Shown: positions 32,980-42,017, numbered from the stretch's first letter. The stretch is DNA of 54,444 bases from Candidatus Anammoximicrobium sp. (GCA_012515235.1 JAAYYU010000097.1:1-54444); one strand, 5' to 3'. Numbers and translations: made by a program. Notes: generated by a model not told the origin, from the sequence alone.

Positions 32980-35424
32980 TCATTCGAGTTTGCCGAGTTG
33001 CAGCGTCCCCGCTTCGTCCAGTCGCCAGTTTTCGGCGAGCGTGCCTTCCCAGCAGTGCCACTCGCCGAACTCGCTGCAGAAAGCGCCCATATTGAAGGCG
33101 GATTTCCGTCCCGGTTGGGGCTCCAGTCCCAGGGCGGCGAAGGGGATGGCCCATTCGCCGCGCCAGCCCCGCAAGGTGTCGCCCGCCCCCTTGGTCAACT
33201 GGGCCGCAAAACGGACCTCCTGGCCCAGTCGTGCGGCCGCCTCCGCGGGCGCGCCGGCGTCGGTGGCGCTCTGCACCGCGCCGCCCGCATAGCCGCGGAC
33301 GACAAACGTGGCCGGCTTGCCGTCCGGCGTCTGACCGGCGATGCAGATCTCCACGCCGTCGTCCGTGCCCCAGGCCGATCCCGTGCTCAGCCTGGCCGGC
33401 GCGAACATCGTCACGTTGGCGGCCACGTACAAACACCGCTCGTCGTAGGCGAACTTGGCCAGCACCGGCGCTCCGCCGACGGCGTGCCGGGAGGGTTCGC
33501 GATCCAGCGTGGAGAGCTTTCCCGGCCATTCCGCCGGCGTGATCTCCCCGTCCAGCACGGGCGCCGCGGCGACGCGCACGGCTTCGGCCGGCCACGTCTT
33601 GCGGCCCGGCGCGGGGACGGGCGGCAGGGCGTCGCCGATCGTGAACGGCTGCGGAACGGCATCCTTGCCCAGCCCGTTCTGGAAGATGACGTTGTCCTTC
33701 CAGAGCCTGACCGCGTTTGGCGAACGCACGTTCAGTTTGCCGGGGACGAACAGCGTATTGCGTTCGAACGTACACCCGACAGAACGCTGGAACGACACGG
33801 TCATGTCCTGGTCGGCGATGAACACGTTGTCGCGGATCGTGATGTTGCGGGTGATGTGGTTGTGCGTCGGCAGCGGCACGCCCTGGGCCACGTTGCGTTC
33901 GACGATGCAGTCGCGTGCGCCTTCGTCCAGGTAGTAGGCCGACGCGCCAAAGCCTTGGCCGATCTGTACCACGTCGCGCACCAGGTTGCCCCGCAAGATG
34001 CAGTTGCTCAGGTTGCCATAAATCGCGGCGCCGTCGTGCAGTTCGCGCATCACGCGGTAGATCAGGTTCTGTTCGATCAGGTGATCTTTGCCGCCGCCGA
34101 TGATGCCGGAGTAGGGCGCGTCGTGGATCTCGTTTCGCCACAGGTGCATCTTCCGGCCGTAGAACATCGTGGCGGCGGCGCTGGGGTAGTACACGCCGAG
34201 GTGATGGATGTGGTTTTCCGCGACCGTCAGGCCGTTGCCGTTGTTGATTCTGACCCCGCAGGCGCCCGCGTGGTGGACGCGGCAGCGGGCGATCCGGCAG
34301 TCGTTCAGATTGTCTCCGCGGACGGCCAGGCCGCCAACGTTGCAGATTTCCAGATCTTCCAGCACGCACTGGCGGGCGTCTGCCATGCTCACCGCGCCGT
34401 CGAACGCGCCCGCGCCGAAACTGGCCGGCTTAAGCGGCGCGGTGGTCGCCTGGATGGTTAAGCCGCGGATCGCGATCGCCTCCGCCGGCTTCTGCGGACT
34501 GCCGGCAATCCGAATCACGCGTTCGGCCGTCGGGGCGATGATCCTGGTTTGGGCGAGGTCCTCGTCCGGCAGCGGCCAGTAGACCAGGCGGCCCGCCGTC
34601 CGGTCCAGATACCACTGGCCCGGCCGCGTCAGGCCCTCGCGCGTGTTCAGGATCACATACTTCCTGCGGTTCAGCGCGCCGGGCGGCCAAGCGGGTTCCG
34701 AGGCCAGGATCAGCCTCTGCCGCTGCGTGTCGTTGCGGGCCACGCCCACCAGCGACTCGGACCACATGTGATACAGCCGCACCTCGGCGTTGCGCACGTC
34801 GAGCGTCGCGGGAATGTCCTGGGGATCGTACGGCATGGTCGTCAGCTCTTCGCGCGTCGGTTTCCGCTCCCAGTGCCCCGCCACGGCCGGCAGCAGCGGC
34901 AGGTTCCAGGTTCCCCGGTTCTCGAACGCATCGGCTCCGGGATAACAGGCTCGTGCGGCCAACCGCCCGTTGACAACCAGCGCCCGGAAATCCCACGTCC
35001 CTTCCTTGACTCCCGGCAAATCGGCGCACCAGAACCGCTCGCCGTCGCGCCGCCATCCGCTCACCCGTTGGCCGCCGAACAGTGTCGCCGAGCCCGGCGA
35101 CTCGGCCTCGATGGTCAAGCCGTTGTCACGCGCGTCCAAGTCCAGCGGAGTTGCCAGGAAATACTCACCCGCCGTCACCGCGATGCGATGCGGCCCTGCG
35201 CCCGCGCGCCGGGCCGCGTCGCGGGCGGCCGCCAGCGTGGCCACCGGCTGCTCGGCCGTTCCCGGATTCCCGTCGTGTCCGCCGGGAGCGACGACGATCG
35301 TCGCGGCGGGCGACACCCCGCCCGTCGCCAGCACCGCCAGCCAGACCGCGACCTTCAGCGGTCGCGGCCATGTCCGGGTCCGGCGCTCCTTCAACGGGAA
35401 TCCGCGCACAAGCCGGGCATCCAT
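32980..35424 (-). CDS. Secreted right-handed parallel beta-helix protein with C-terminal CBM9-like domain
   Basis: The 814-residue protein has a basic N-tail and a membrane-type signal (LKVAVWLAVLATGGVSPAA). It begins like a pectate-lyase-fold protein (TIVVAPGGHDGNPGTAEQP), and the region around 330-560 shows the repeating short strands of a parallel beta-helix (ITRNITIRDNVFIADQD, CIVERNVAQGV). The last 190 residues begin APVLDGEITPAEW and resemble a CBM9-like module. Beta-helix proteins include polysaccharide lyases, hydrolases and epimerases; no catalytic triad could be assigned, so the activity is not stated. An AAGGAG site precedes the ATG. It lies 36 bp after the oxidoreductase and 34 bp before the SGNH gene. 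Confidence 0.88.
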   Translation of the reverse strand: MDARLVRGFPLKERRTRTWPRPLKVAVWLAVLATGGVSPAATIVVAPGGHDGNPGTAEQPVATLAAARDAARRAGAGPHRIAVTAGEYFLATPLDLDARDNGLTIEAESPGSATLFGGQRVSGWRRDGERFWCADLPGVKEGTWDFRALVVNGRLAARACYPGADAFENRGTWNLPLLPAVAGHWERKPTREELTTMPYDPQDIPATLDVRNAEVRLYHMWSESLVGVARNDTQRQRLILASEPAWPPGALNRRKYVILNTREGLTRPGQWYLDRTAGRLVYWPLPDEDLAQTRIIAPTAERVIRIAGSPQKPAEAIAIRGLTIQATTAPLKPASFGAGAFDGAVSMADARQCVLEDLEICNVGGLAVRGDNLNDCRIARCRVHHAGACGVRINNGNGLTVAENHIHHLGVYYPSAAATMFYGRKMHLWRNEIHDAPYSGIIGGGKDHLIEQNLIYRVMRELHDGAAIYGNLSNCILRGNLVRDVVQIGQGFGASAYYLDEGARDCIVERNVAQGVPLPTHNHITRNITIRDNVFIADQDMTVSFQRSVGCTFERNTLFVPGKLNVRSPNAVRLWKDNVIFQNGLGKDAVPQPFTIGDALPPVPAPGRKTWPAEAVRVAAAPVLDGEITPAEWPGKLSTLDREPSRHAVGGAPVLAKFAYDERCLYVAANVTMFAPARLSTGSAWGTDDGVEICIAGQTPDGKPATFVVRGYAGGAVQSATDAGAPAEAAARLGQEVRFAAQLTKGAGDTLRGWRGEWAIPFAALGLEPQPGRKSAFNMGAFCSEFGEWHCWEGTLAENWRLDEAGTLQLGKLE

Positions 35425-35460
35425 CGCGCTCTCCTTGATTGGCGAACCCGCAACCGCACG

Positions 35461-36825
35461 TCAGATCTTCCACGGGGCCCGCATGGGCCGATCCAGCAGG
35501 GCGTTGGCTTCCGCGTCGTTGGGGAAGGTCTCCTGGGCCGGATCCCAGCGCAATTTGCGCCCCAGCTTGATGGCGATCTGCTGCAAGTGGCAGATGGCAT
35601 CGGAGTGGAAGGCGACGTCGATGGGCGCCGCAGGTTGCGTGCGGCCCAGGACGGCGTCCATAAAGTTGGCGTGGTGGTTGTTGCTCTCGAACAGATGAAT
35701 CTCGTCGGGACCGATCGTCGCCTTCAGCAGCGACGCGGGATTCGCGTCGATCTTGCTGCGGTCCACGTGGACCCAGCCTTCGCTGCCCAGGAACAAGACC
35801 CCTTGGCCGTAGCCGCCAACCTGCAACGGATGCTTCTTGGCAGTGCCAGTGTCCATGTGCACCAGCGTTACGCCGTTGGCGTAGCGGTTCTCGACCTGCC
35901 ACTTGGTGGCCGCATCGGTCAGCATGTCTTGCGGGAACGTCCCGCTGCCTTCGACCTCGACCGGACAGCTCAGGTCCGTGCCGTTGCCCCACTGGGCAAT
36001 GTCCAGATGATGGACGCCCCAGTTGCCGATCATGCCCATGCAGTAGTCGGAGATGGAGTACCACACGCTGTAGCCTTCCTTCTGGGTCCACGGCCGGCAC
36101 CGCTGGTAGCAGTAGGGCGCTTCGGCCGCCGGGCCGAGCCACAGGTCATAGTCCAGTTCGGGAGGCACGGGTTCGGTGGGCTGCTTCGGACACGTCCAGC
36201 TGCCGGGGACTCCGACCAGGATCGTCTGCAGCTTGCCGATCTTGCCGTTGCGCACCAGTTCACAGGCGAAGCGGAACCGGCCGCCGGACCGTTGCTGCGT
36301 CCCGAACTGGAAGATCACTCCGCTGCCCTTGACGGCCTTGCGCACCGCCTGCGCGGCGCGCAAGCTCCAGCCCATCGGCTTTTCGCAGTACATGTGCTTG
36401 CGGCGGCGCGCCGCTTCGAGGGCCATCAGCGGGTGCCAGTGGTCGGGCGCTGTGATTTGCACGGCGTCGATGTCGTCGCGGGCCATCAATTCGCGAAAGT
36501 CCCGGTAGGCCGCGCAGTCCTTGTTGTCGTAGTATTCATCGTTCGACTGCTTGCCCTCCATCAGCCGGGTCTTGTGGACGTCGCACACGGCCACGACTTG
36601 AACTTCCGGATTTCCGCGGAAGGTGCGCATGTTGCCCTTGCCTTGGATGCCCAGTCCGATCACGCCCAGAACGACGCGATTGGACGGGGCCGCAGCGCCT
36701 GCCAAGCCCAGCGCCGAAGAGGGAACGATCGCGGGCAGACCGAGGACGCTGGCCGCGGCGGCGGACCGGCGCAGGAATTGTCGACGACTGACGGAAGGCG
36801 ACTGGGAGGGACGCTGCGTGGACAT
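35461..36825 (-). CDS. Tat-exported Gfo/Idh/MocA-family oxidoreductase, first gene of the operon
   Basis: The 454-residue product begins with a twin-arginine signal (SRRQFLRRSAAAASVLGLPA), so the folded protein with its NAD(P) cofactor is probably exported. The Rossmann motif is VVLGVIGLGIQGKGN, and the family lysine occurs in CEKPMGWSLRAAQ. The C-terminal half is the alpha/beta substrate domain. Members oxidise or isomerise sugars, often inositols, glucose or keto-sugars; the substrate here is unknown. The ATG at 36825 has an AAGGAG site; the longer frame (36879) has none and would precede the Tat signal with Pro-rich sequence. A promoter is predicted at 36885-36912. Together with its three co-directional followers it suggests a saccharide-modification pathway in the periplasm. 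Confidence 0.92.
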   Translation of the reverse strand: MSTQRPSQSPSVSRRQFLRRSAAAASVLGLPAIVPSSALGLAGAAAPSNRVVLGVIGLGIQGKGNMRTFRGNPEVQVVAVCDVHKTRLMEGKQSNDEYYDNKDCAAYRDFRELMARDDIDAVQITAPDHWHPLMALEAARRRKHMYCEKPMGWSLRAAQAVRKAVKGSGVIFQFGTQQRSGGRFRFACELVRNGKIGKLQTILVGVPGSWTCPKQPTEPVPPELDYDLWLGPAAEAPYCYQRCRPWTQKEGYSVWYSISDYCMGMIGNWGVHHLDIAQWGNGTDLSCPVEVEGSGTFPQDMLTDAATKWQVENRYANGVTLVHMDTGTAKKHPLQVGGYGQGVLFLGSEGWVHVDRSKIDANPASLLKATIGPDEIHLFESNNHHANFMDAVLGRTQPAAPIDVAFHSDAICHLQQIAIKLGRKLRWDPAQETFPNDAEANALLDRPMRAPWKI

Positions 36826-36884
36826 CGGATGTCTCCTTGGCAGGAAAGGGGGAAAGGGAGGAGTTCCAGCAAAGCTCAATCAAC

Positions 36885-36912
36885 AATCTAAACAGACTGC
36901 CGCGCACGTCAA
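36885..36912 (-). promoter_or_regulatory. Predicted promoter of the four-gene carbohydrate operon
   Basis: On the minus strand, TTGACG (36907-36912) and TAGATT (36885-36890) are 16 bp apart, giving a leader of about 54 nt. It also excludes the longer N-terminal frame starting at 36879. Confidence 0.45.
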
Positions 36913-37057
36913 TGCCCGGCAAACCTGAAACGACGCCGTGCGGCTCGAAAGGAAGCAGGGCATTCTCTCCCGCGCGTCGCTTGTCCGGCCGTGACCGGTG
37001 CGATAGGTTGATGCGTCGCCGCGTACCGATTTCATCCGCTCCTGGTTGGGTTCTGAC

Positions 37058-39187
37058 ATGGCCAGGCGACCGAGCGCCTCCGTAGTCCTGTTTGCCGCGA
37101 CGGTGTTTCTGAGCGCGGGGCTGGTGTTTCAACTCCAGCCCTTGATCGCCAAGTACGTCCTGCCGTGGTTTGGCGGCACGCCGGCAGTCTGGACCGTATG
37201 CCTGCTGTTTTTTCAGGTCGGGCTGTTCTTCGGCTACGCCTACGCCATGCTTACGACGCAGTGCCTGTCGGCAGGTTGGCAGGCGGCCGTGCATGCGGGA
37301 CTCCTCGTGGCGGCCCTGGCGGTGTTGCCGATCACGCCGGACGCCCGTTGGAAGCCGGAGGCGGGCGGCGATCCCACCTGGCGGATCCTCCAGCTGTTGG
37401 TCGTCTCCGTCGGCTTGCCCTATTTTTTGCTCTCGGCCACCGGGCCGCTGTTACAGGCCTGGTTTGCCCTCGTGCGGCCGCAGCTGTCCCCCTATCCGTT
37501 GTACGCGCTGTCGAATCTGGGATCGCTGCTGGGCTTGATCTCTTATCCGTTTCTCGTCGAACCGGCGTTTGGCGCCGACCAGCAGACGCGCGTGTGGTCG
37601 TGGTGTTTTCTGGCCTTCGTCGTCGGCTGCAGCGCGTGTGGAGCGGTTGTCTGGCGGGCACGGGCGGAGATCCGGAGCCGGCGGGCGGCGCAAGCGGCAG
37701 GCGGCGCGGCGGGCGGCGCGGCGCTTGGGGCGGCGCGGCCGCGGGGCGGCCAATTGGCGTTCTGGTTCTGTCTGGCGATGGTCCCGTCCGTCCTGTTGCT
37801 GGCCTCGACGAACCTGGTCTGTACGGACGTAGCCGTCGTGCCCTTTCTGTGGGTTCTGCCGCTGATCCTGTACCTGCTGTCGTTCATCTTCTGCTTCCAC
37901 GACCTCCGCTGGTGCCCGCGCGGATTCTGGGCGATCGCTTGGGCGGTGACCGTGGCGGCCACCGTGCATCTGCTGCACCGGGGGATCGGCGTGGGGAGCA
38001 GCCATTCCATTCCCGTCCAAGTCGCGGTCCTGTTCGGCTTGCTGTTCTGTTGCGCGATGTTGTGTCACGGCGAATTGGCCCGTTCCAAGCCCGACCCCGC
38101 CCACTTGACCACGTTTTACCTGACGATCGCGGCGGGCGGCGCGGCGGGCGGCATTTTTGTCGGCCTCGTCGCGCCCCGCGTGTTCCCCGTCAACATCGAA
38201 GTCTCGATCGCCATGCTGGCCTGCACGCTACTCGTGTTGATCGCGTTCTTCCAAGATCCGGCCAGCCGGTTGCGGCGGGGACGGCCCCGCTGGGCCTGGA
38301 GTTGCCTGCTGCTGGCCGTCACGGCTCTGGCGGCGGCACAGGCCGGCCTGTTCCAGCGTTCTTTGGTCGGGGTCCAAGAAGTCCATCGGAACTTCTTCGG
38401 CGTTCTGCAGGTCAGGATCGAGCCGGCGGCGGCCCCGGAGAACGGATTCGTCTGTCAGCTGATTCACGGCCGGACGATGCACGGAATGCAACTGACCGAT
38501 GCGGACAAACGTAGCTGGCCGACTGCCTACTACGGCCCGCAGTCGGGCATCGGCCTGCTGCTGGGAGCCGATCGCCCGGCGCATCCCCGGCGTGTCGGTG
38601 TAGTGGGCTTGGGAGTCGGCACTTTGGCCGCGTACGCACAGCCTGGCGACCACTTCTGTTTCTACGAGATCAATCCGGACGTGATCGAACTGGCGCGGCG
38701 TTTCTTCGAGTACCTCTCCCAATGTCAGGGCACCACAGACGTCATTGAGGGTGACGCGAGGATCGTGCTGGAGCAACAGTCGCCCCAATCGTTTGATGTG
38801 CTGGTCTTGGACGCATTCTCCAGTGACTCGATTCCCGTCCACCTGCTCACCCAAGAAGCATTCAGCGTGTACCTTCGGCAGTTGAAACAGGACGGTGTCT
38901 TGGCAGTTCATATCTCCAACGTGCACCTGGACTTAGGCCCTGTCGTCGCCGCGCATTGCGATCATTTCGGCTTGGCGGTCGCCTGTGTGGAATCCCTCAC
39001 TGACGACCGGCGGCAGACGCGGCGCGCTGTTTGGATGTTGCTGTCCAGAAACGAGCGAACGCTGGAGACCGAAGCCATTCGGCGCGTGAAAAGCCCATTG
39101 CCGAAGCACAGGCTGGTGTGGACCGACCAGCGAAACAGTGTGTTTCAGGCACTGCGAGTCTGGAGTTCCGACTCCGACGGGCCGTAA
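37058..39187 (+). CDS. Multi-pass membrane protein with C-terminal spermidine-synthase-like domain
   Basis: The 709-residue protein has about ten hydrophobic helices in residues 1-420 (first: VVLFAATVFLSAGLVFQLQP), resembling the MFS-like N-terminal part seen in fused bacterial spermidine-synthase proteins. It then has a soluble SAM-dependent methyltransferase-fold domain: VGVVGLGVGTLAAYA near 514, EINPDVIELA, then DAFSSDSIPVHLLT near 585. Single-domain SpeE transfers aminopropyl groups to putrescine. In the fused forms the activity is not established, and the acceptor site is not visible. The ATG at 37058 is preferred to a TTG four codons earlier. It is divergent from the carbohydrate operon. 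Whether it truly makes polyamines is unclear. Confidence 0.88.
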   Translation: MARRPSASVVLFAATVFLSAGLVFQLQPLIAKYVLPWFGGTPAVWTVCLLFFQVGLFFGYAYAMLTTQCLSAGWQAAVHAGLLVAALAVLPITPDARWKPEAGGDPTWRILQLLVVSVGLPYFLLSATGPLLQAWFALVRPQLSPYPLYALSNLGSLLGLISYPFLVEPAFGADQQTRVWSWCFLAFVVGCSACGAVVWRARAEIRSRRAAQAAGGAAGGAALGAARPRGGQLAFWFCLAMVPSVLLLASTNLVCTDVAVVPFLWVLPLILYLLSFIFCFHDLRWCPRGFWAIAWAVTVAATVHLLHRGIGVGSSHSIPVQVAVLFGLLFCCAMLCHGELARSKPDPAHLTTFYLTIAAGGAAGGIFVGLVAPRVFPVNIEVSIAMLACTLLVLIAFFQDPASRLRRGRPRWAWSCLLLAVTALAAAQAGLFQRSLVGVQEVHRNFFGVLQVRIEPAAAPENGFVCQLIHGRTMHGMQLTDADKRSWPTAYYGPQSGIGLLLGADRPAHPRRVGVVGLGVGTLAAYAQPGDHFCFYEINPDVIELARRFFEYLSQCQGTTDVIEGDARIVLEQQSPQSFDVLVLDAFSSDSIPVHLLTQEAFSVYLRQLKQDGVLAVHISNVHLDLGPVVAAHCDHFGLAVACVESLTDDRRQTRRAVWMLLSRNERTLETEAIRRVKSPLPKHRLVWTDQRNSVFQALRVWSSDSDGP

Positions 39188-39362
39188 ATGCCACGCTTCT
39201 GTCTTTGATGACATAAGCCGTTGTAGGCAATGACTTTATGACGTTTCAACTAGACTCGCCTTGGGGGACCCCACCCAAGATGGCTTTCAGCCCATCCCCG
39301 GCAGCAAACAGGATTCTCGGTACTTCTTACTCGTTGTTTGTTAAAGTCAAGGTTGCGGTGCT

Positions 39363-39420
39363 GGGGTCAGGCTTACAGAATTCAATTTTGGCCGAAATTG
39401 AATTCTGTAAGCCTGACCCC
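39363..39420 (-). repeat. Palindromic element family A, copy 2 (58 bp)
   Basis: Perfect 26-bp arms (39363-39388 and 39395-39420) surround a 6-bp centre, TGGCCG. Compared with copy 1 (3295-3391) the loop is shortened and the orientation is reversed, and the last arm bases differ (AATTCAATTT versus AATTCAGTTT). Flanking GCGAAAT and AGCACCG-AACC-TGACTT are shared with copy 1. Confidence 0.85.
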
Positions 39421-39488
39421 ATTTCGCTCCCTTTCTATCAACAGGCAGCGGGGGCCACCTTCAGCGCCGGGATTTCTTTGATTTGGGC

Positions 39489-39516
39489 TTGAATTCGGTC
39501 CCAATTCTGCAAAAAT
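39489..39516 (+). promoter_or_regulatory. Weak candidate promoter of the rplY cluster
   Basis: TTGAAT (39489-39494) and AAAAAT (39511-39516) are 16 bp apart, 39 nt before the rplY ATG. The -10 match is poor. Confidence 0.25.
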
Positions 39517-39555
39517 TGCGGGCTTTCCACTGAGTGAAATTCCAGAGGTGTTGGC

Positions 39556-40194
39556 ATGAGAGCGGTGCTGAACGCGTCCATCCGGACCGAAGTTGGCTCC
39601 AATGGAGTGAAGAAGGTCCGCAAGGCGGGGAGGGTCCCGGCGGTCCTGTATGGGCACGGCGAACAGAACATCAATCTGTCGGTATCTGCCGAGGAGTTGC
39701 ATGCGCTTCTCCGTCACGGTGCCAAGTTGGTGGATCTGCAGGGCGACGTGACGGATACGGCGCTGCTTCGCGGACTGCAATGGAACACGTACGGCACGGA
39801 CGTTTTGCACGTTGATTTGACGCGGGTCAGTGCCGAGGAGCGGGTGAATGTCAATGTGCCTCTGGAGACTCGCGGCACGGCGATCGGGACGCACGAAGGC
39901 GGGATCGTGGAGTTGGTGATGCACGAGATCGAGATCGAGTGCCCCGCCGGCTCGATTCCGGACAAGATCGAGATTCGCGTCCACGAGTTGAAAGTGGGCG
40001 ATTCGCTGAAGGCCGGCGAAATCCCCTTGCCGGAAGGCGTTCAACTGGTCGTGGATCCGGAGATCATCGTGGTCCACTGCGTGGGCCGCACGTTGGACGA
40101 AGAGGAAGGCGCGGCGGAGGCAGGTGCGGAAGGCGCGGAGCCCGAGGTGATCGGCCGCAAGGGCAAGGCAGAGGAAGAGGAGGAGGAAGAGTAG
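39556..40194 (+). CDS. rplY: 50S ribosomal protein L25 / Ctc
   Basis: The 212-residue protein belongs to the long, two-domain CTC form of L25, which binds 5S rRNA. The N-terminal domain shows the typical KVRKAGRVPAVLYGHG and LQWNTYGTDVLHVDLTRV. The C-terminal beta domain reads VELVMHEIEIECPAGSIPD, followed by KVGDSLKAGEIPLPEGV. The tail is extended and acidic (ending in seven Glu). The AGAGG site lies about 8 nt before the ATG. It opens the cluster rplY-pth-rpsF-ssb-rplI-dnaB; L25 next to pth is a common bacterial arrangement. Confidence 0.96.
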   Translation: MRAVLNASIRTEVGSNGVKKVRKAGRVPAVLYGHGEQNINLSVSAEELHALLRHGAKLVDLQGDVTDTALLRGLQWNTYGTDVLHVDLTRVSAEERVNVNVPLETRGTAIGTHEGGIVELVMHEIEIECPAGSIPDKIEIRVHELKVGDSLKAGEIPLPEGVQLVVDPEIIVVHCVGRTLDEEEGAAEAGAEGAEPEVIGRKGKAEEEEEEE

Positions 40195-40345
40195 TCCTGA
40201 CGTGGTTGGCTGCTGCGGCCAGGCGAAGCCCGGCTTTTTGGAAGCGGGCGGGCTGCTGCGGACGGAACTGCTGCGCACCGGGCCTCTGCAGACTGTTTTT
40301 TCCAGACAGGGGCTGTGCAGACAAGTCCGGCGGAAGGACGGATGG

Positions 40346-40909
40346 ATGAAGTTGATCGTCGGTCTTGGCAATCCCGGCCGCAAGTATGCGTCAACGCGGC
40401 ACAATGTCGGCTGGGATGTTTTGGCCGAGTTGGCTCGCCGTTGCGGCGGAGGAACTCCACGCGAGCGATTTCAGGGGGAAACGCTGGATGTGGACGTCGG
40501 AGGCCAGAAGGTCCTCCTGCTGTGTCCCCTGACGTACATGAACTGCAGTGGCGCCAGCGTCCAGCCGGCGCGGGATTTTCACAAGATTGACAACCAGGAC
40601 TTGATCGTCATTTGTGACGACTTTAATCTGCCCTTGGCGAAATTACGGTTTCGAGCGAGTGGTTCGGCCGGAGGCCAGAAAGGCTTACAGAATATCATTC
40701 AGCGGTTGGGCACCGAAGACTTTCCCCGACTGAGGATCGGCATCGGCACGCCTCCACCGCAGTGGGACCCAGCGGACTTTGTGTTGAGCAAGTTCACGGG
40801 CGAAGAACGCCAAGCGATCGACACGGCGATCACGACGGCGGTTCAAGGTTTGCAGGACTGGGTTTTGCACGGCACCGAATACTGTATGAATCGATACAAC
40901 GCCACCTGA
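40346..40909 (+). CDS. pth: Peptidyl-tRNA hydrolase
   Basis: Pth releases peptides from tRNAs that fell off the ribosome. The 187-residue product starts MKLIVGLGNPGRKY, the canonical N-terminus. Catalytic and binding residues are in place: the Asn of GLGNPG, the His of STRHNVGWD (about 22), the Asn of TYMNCSG and the Asp of VICDDFNLP (about 93), followed by GSAGGQKGLQNII. A frame extending 48 codons upstream is rejected because nothing in it resembles the family and an AAGGA site stands just before 40346. The length is normal. It is followed within 22 bp by rpsF. Confidence 0.97.
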   Translation: MKLIVGLGNPGRKYASTRHNVGWDVLAELARRCGGGTPRERFQGETLDVDVGGQKVLLLCPLTYMNCSGASVQPARDFHKIDNQDLIVICDDFNLPLAKLRFRASGSAGGQKGLQNIIQRLGTEDFPRLRIGIGTPPPQWDPADFVLSKFTGEERQAIDTAITTAVQGLQDWVLHGTEYCMNRYNAT

Positions 40910-40931
40910 CACTGACAGGGAGACACGCACT

Positions 40932-41447
40932 TTGGCTCACAACGTCTACGAATGCATGTTGATCTACGATCCGAACAGCTATGCGCGCGATCCGGCGGGC
41001 GTGGGCAACAAGATCACCAAGATGGTCAGCAATTGCGGCGGGGAAATGCTCGTCAGCCGTCTCTGGAACGAGCAGAAGTTGGCCTACCCGATTCGAGGTC
41101 ACCGCAAGGGCACGTACTGGCTGTCCTATTTCCGGCTGGACAGTACGAAATTGACCGAATTCAATCGCGCCTGCCGCCTGGAGGACGACATCATCCGCAG
41201 CCTGACCCTCCGCGTCGACCCGCGGTTGGTGGATACGCTGGTGGCGCACGCCAAGGGCGAGCAGATCACTCCGCCGCCCGTCGACGAACCCGCAGTGCAT
41301 GACGCGGAAGCCGCGGTGGATAACGGCGAAAGCGCATCCGAGGACGGGGAAGGCGGGAGCGAGGAAGGCGGGAGCGAGGAAGGCGGGAGCGGGGAAGGCG
41401 GGAGCGAGGAGGTCGGGAGCGAGGAGGTCGACGGCGAGGATCGCTGA
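40932..41447 (+). CDS. rpsF: 30S ribosomal protein S6 with acidic repeat tail
   Basis: S6 (171 residues, TTG start) binds 16S rRNA in the platform. The core (about 1-105) begins AHNVYECMLIYDPNSYA and holds the usual strands, including MLVSRLWNEQKLAYPIRGHRK. The start is TTG with AGGGAG about 9 nt upstream; no ATG fits the S6 N-terminus. After the core comes a long acidic Ser/Glu/Gly tail encoded by 15-bp repeats (41347-41430). Some S6 proteins are modified by glutamate ligation, but this tail is genetically encoded and unusually long. S6, Ssb and L9 follow each other; the usual rpsR (S18) is missing between ssb and rplI. Confidence 0.95.
   Translation: MAHNVYECMLIYDPNSYARDPAGVGNKITKMVSNCGGEMLVSRLWNEQKLAYPIRGHRKGTYWLSYFRLDSTKLTEFNRACRLEDDIIRSLTLRVDPRLVDTLVAHAKGEQITPPPVDEPAVHDAEAAVDNGESASEDGEGGSEEGGSEEGGSGEGGSEEVGSEEVDGEDR
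41347..41430 (+). repeat. 15-bp tandem repeat in the rpsF tail
   Basis: About five imperfect copies of GGCGGGAGCGAGGAA encode a Gly-Ser-Glu-Glu-Gly-type tail of S6. The last two units carry GTC in place of GGC. Confidence 0.85.
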
Positions 41448-41507
41448 GAAGGCAGGAAGCCAGGGGCAGGGTCGGGTTCAGTGAAGCTGTAACACGAGGG
41501 TGGAATC

Positions 41508-42017
41508 ATGGCGAGTTACAATCGGGTGATCCTGCTGGGCAATTTGACACGAGACATCGAACTGAAGTACACGCAAACGGGACTGGCGGTCACCGAAATC
41601 GGAGTCGCGGTCTCGGATCGGCGGAAGAATCAAGCCGGCGAGTGGATCGAAGAGACGACCTTTGTGGACGTGACCTTGTGGGGGCGGACGGCCGAAGTGG
41701 CCAGCGAGTATCTAAGCAAGGGTTCGCCGATCTTCATCGAAGGCCGGCTCAAGCTGGACAGTTGGGAAAGCGAAGGGCAGAAGCGTTACAAGTTGCGGGT
41801 GGTCGGCGAACGGATGCAGATGCTGGGCGGCCGGTCCGGTTCCGCCCAGCAGTCTCCGAACAGCCGGCGAGACCCGACGTCCTACGACGAGTCGGAGTAC
41901 AGCTCGCGGGCGGCTTATGACGATCCCCCGCCGCCCCGCAACAGCGCCGCGGCCCCATCGCCCGGCGGCGGGGCGCCAAACGGCGGGCCTCCGCCGGAGG
42001 AAAACTTGCCGTTCTAG
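41508..42017 (+). CDS. ssb: Single-stranded DNA-binding protein
   Basis: Ssb coats single-stranded DNA in replication and repair. The 169-residue protein begins [21 protein letters not shown] and shows the OB-fold core with [21 protein letters not shown] and GRLKLDSW. A Pro/Gly/Ser-rich linker (about 110-160) leads to the acidic tip EENLPF, the interaction peptide used to recruit partners such as helicases. The ATG has a GAGGGTGG site. It lies between rpsF and rplI, the usual place. Confidence 0.97.
   Translation: MASYNRVILLGNLTRDIELKYTQTGLAVTEIGVAVSDRRKNQAGEWIEETTFVDVTLWGRTAEVASEYLSKGSPIFIEGRLKLDSWESEGQKRYKLRVVGERMQMLGGRSGSAQQSPNSRRDPTSYDESEYSSRAAYDDPPPPRNSAAAPSPGGGAPNGGPPPEENLPF

Larger units (their letters stand above)
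39188..39555. other. Gap before rplY with an element and a possible decayed coding end
   Basis: It holds the family A palindrome (39363-39420) and AT-richer sequence. On the minus strand, 39438-39540 reads as a plausible protein C-terminus (ending ALKVAPAAC-stop) abutting the element, which may be the remnant of a transferred gene. No intact gene is seen. Confidence 0.45.

Noticed and set aside
36900..36960. Possible SRP RNA because of GGAAGCAG-like bases
   Set aside because: The conserved GGTCAGG-type partner strand is missing and no long hairpin can be drawn.
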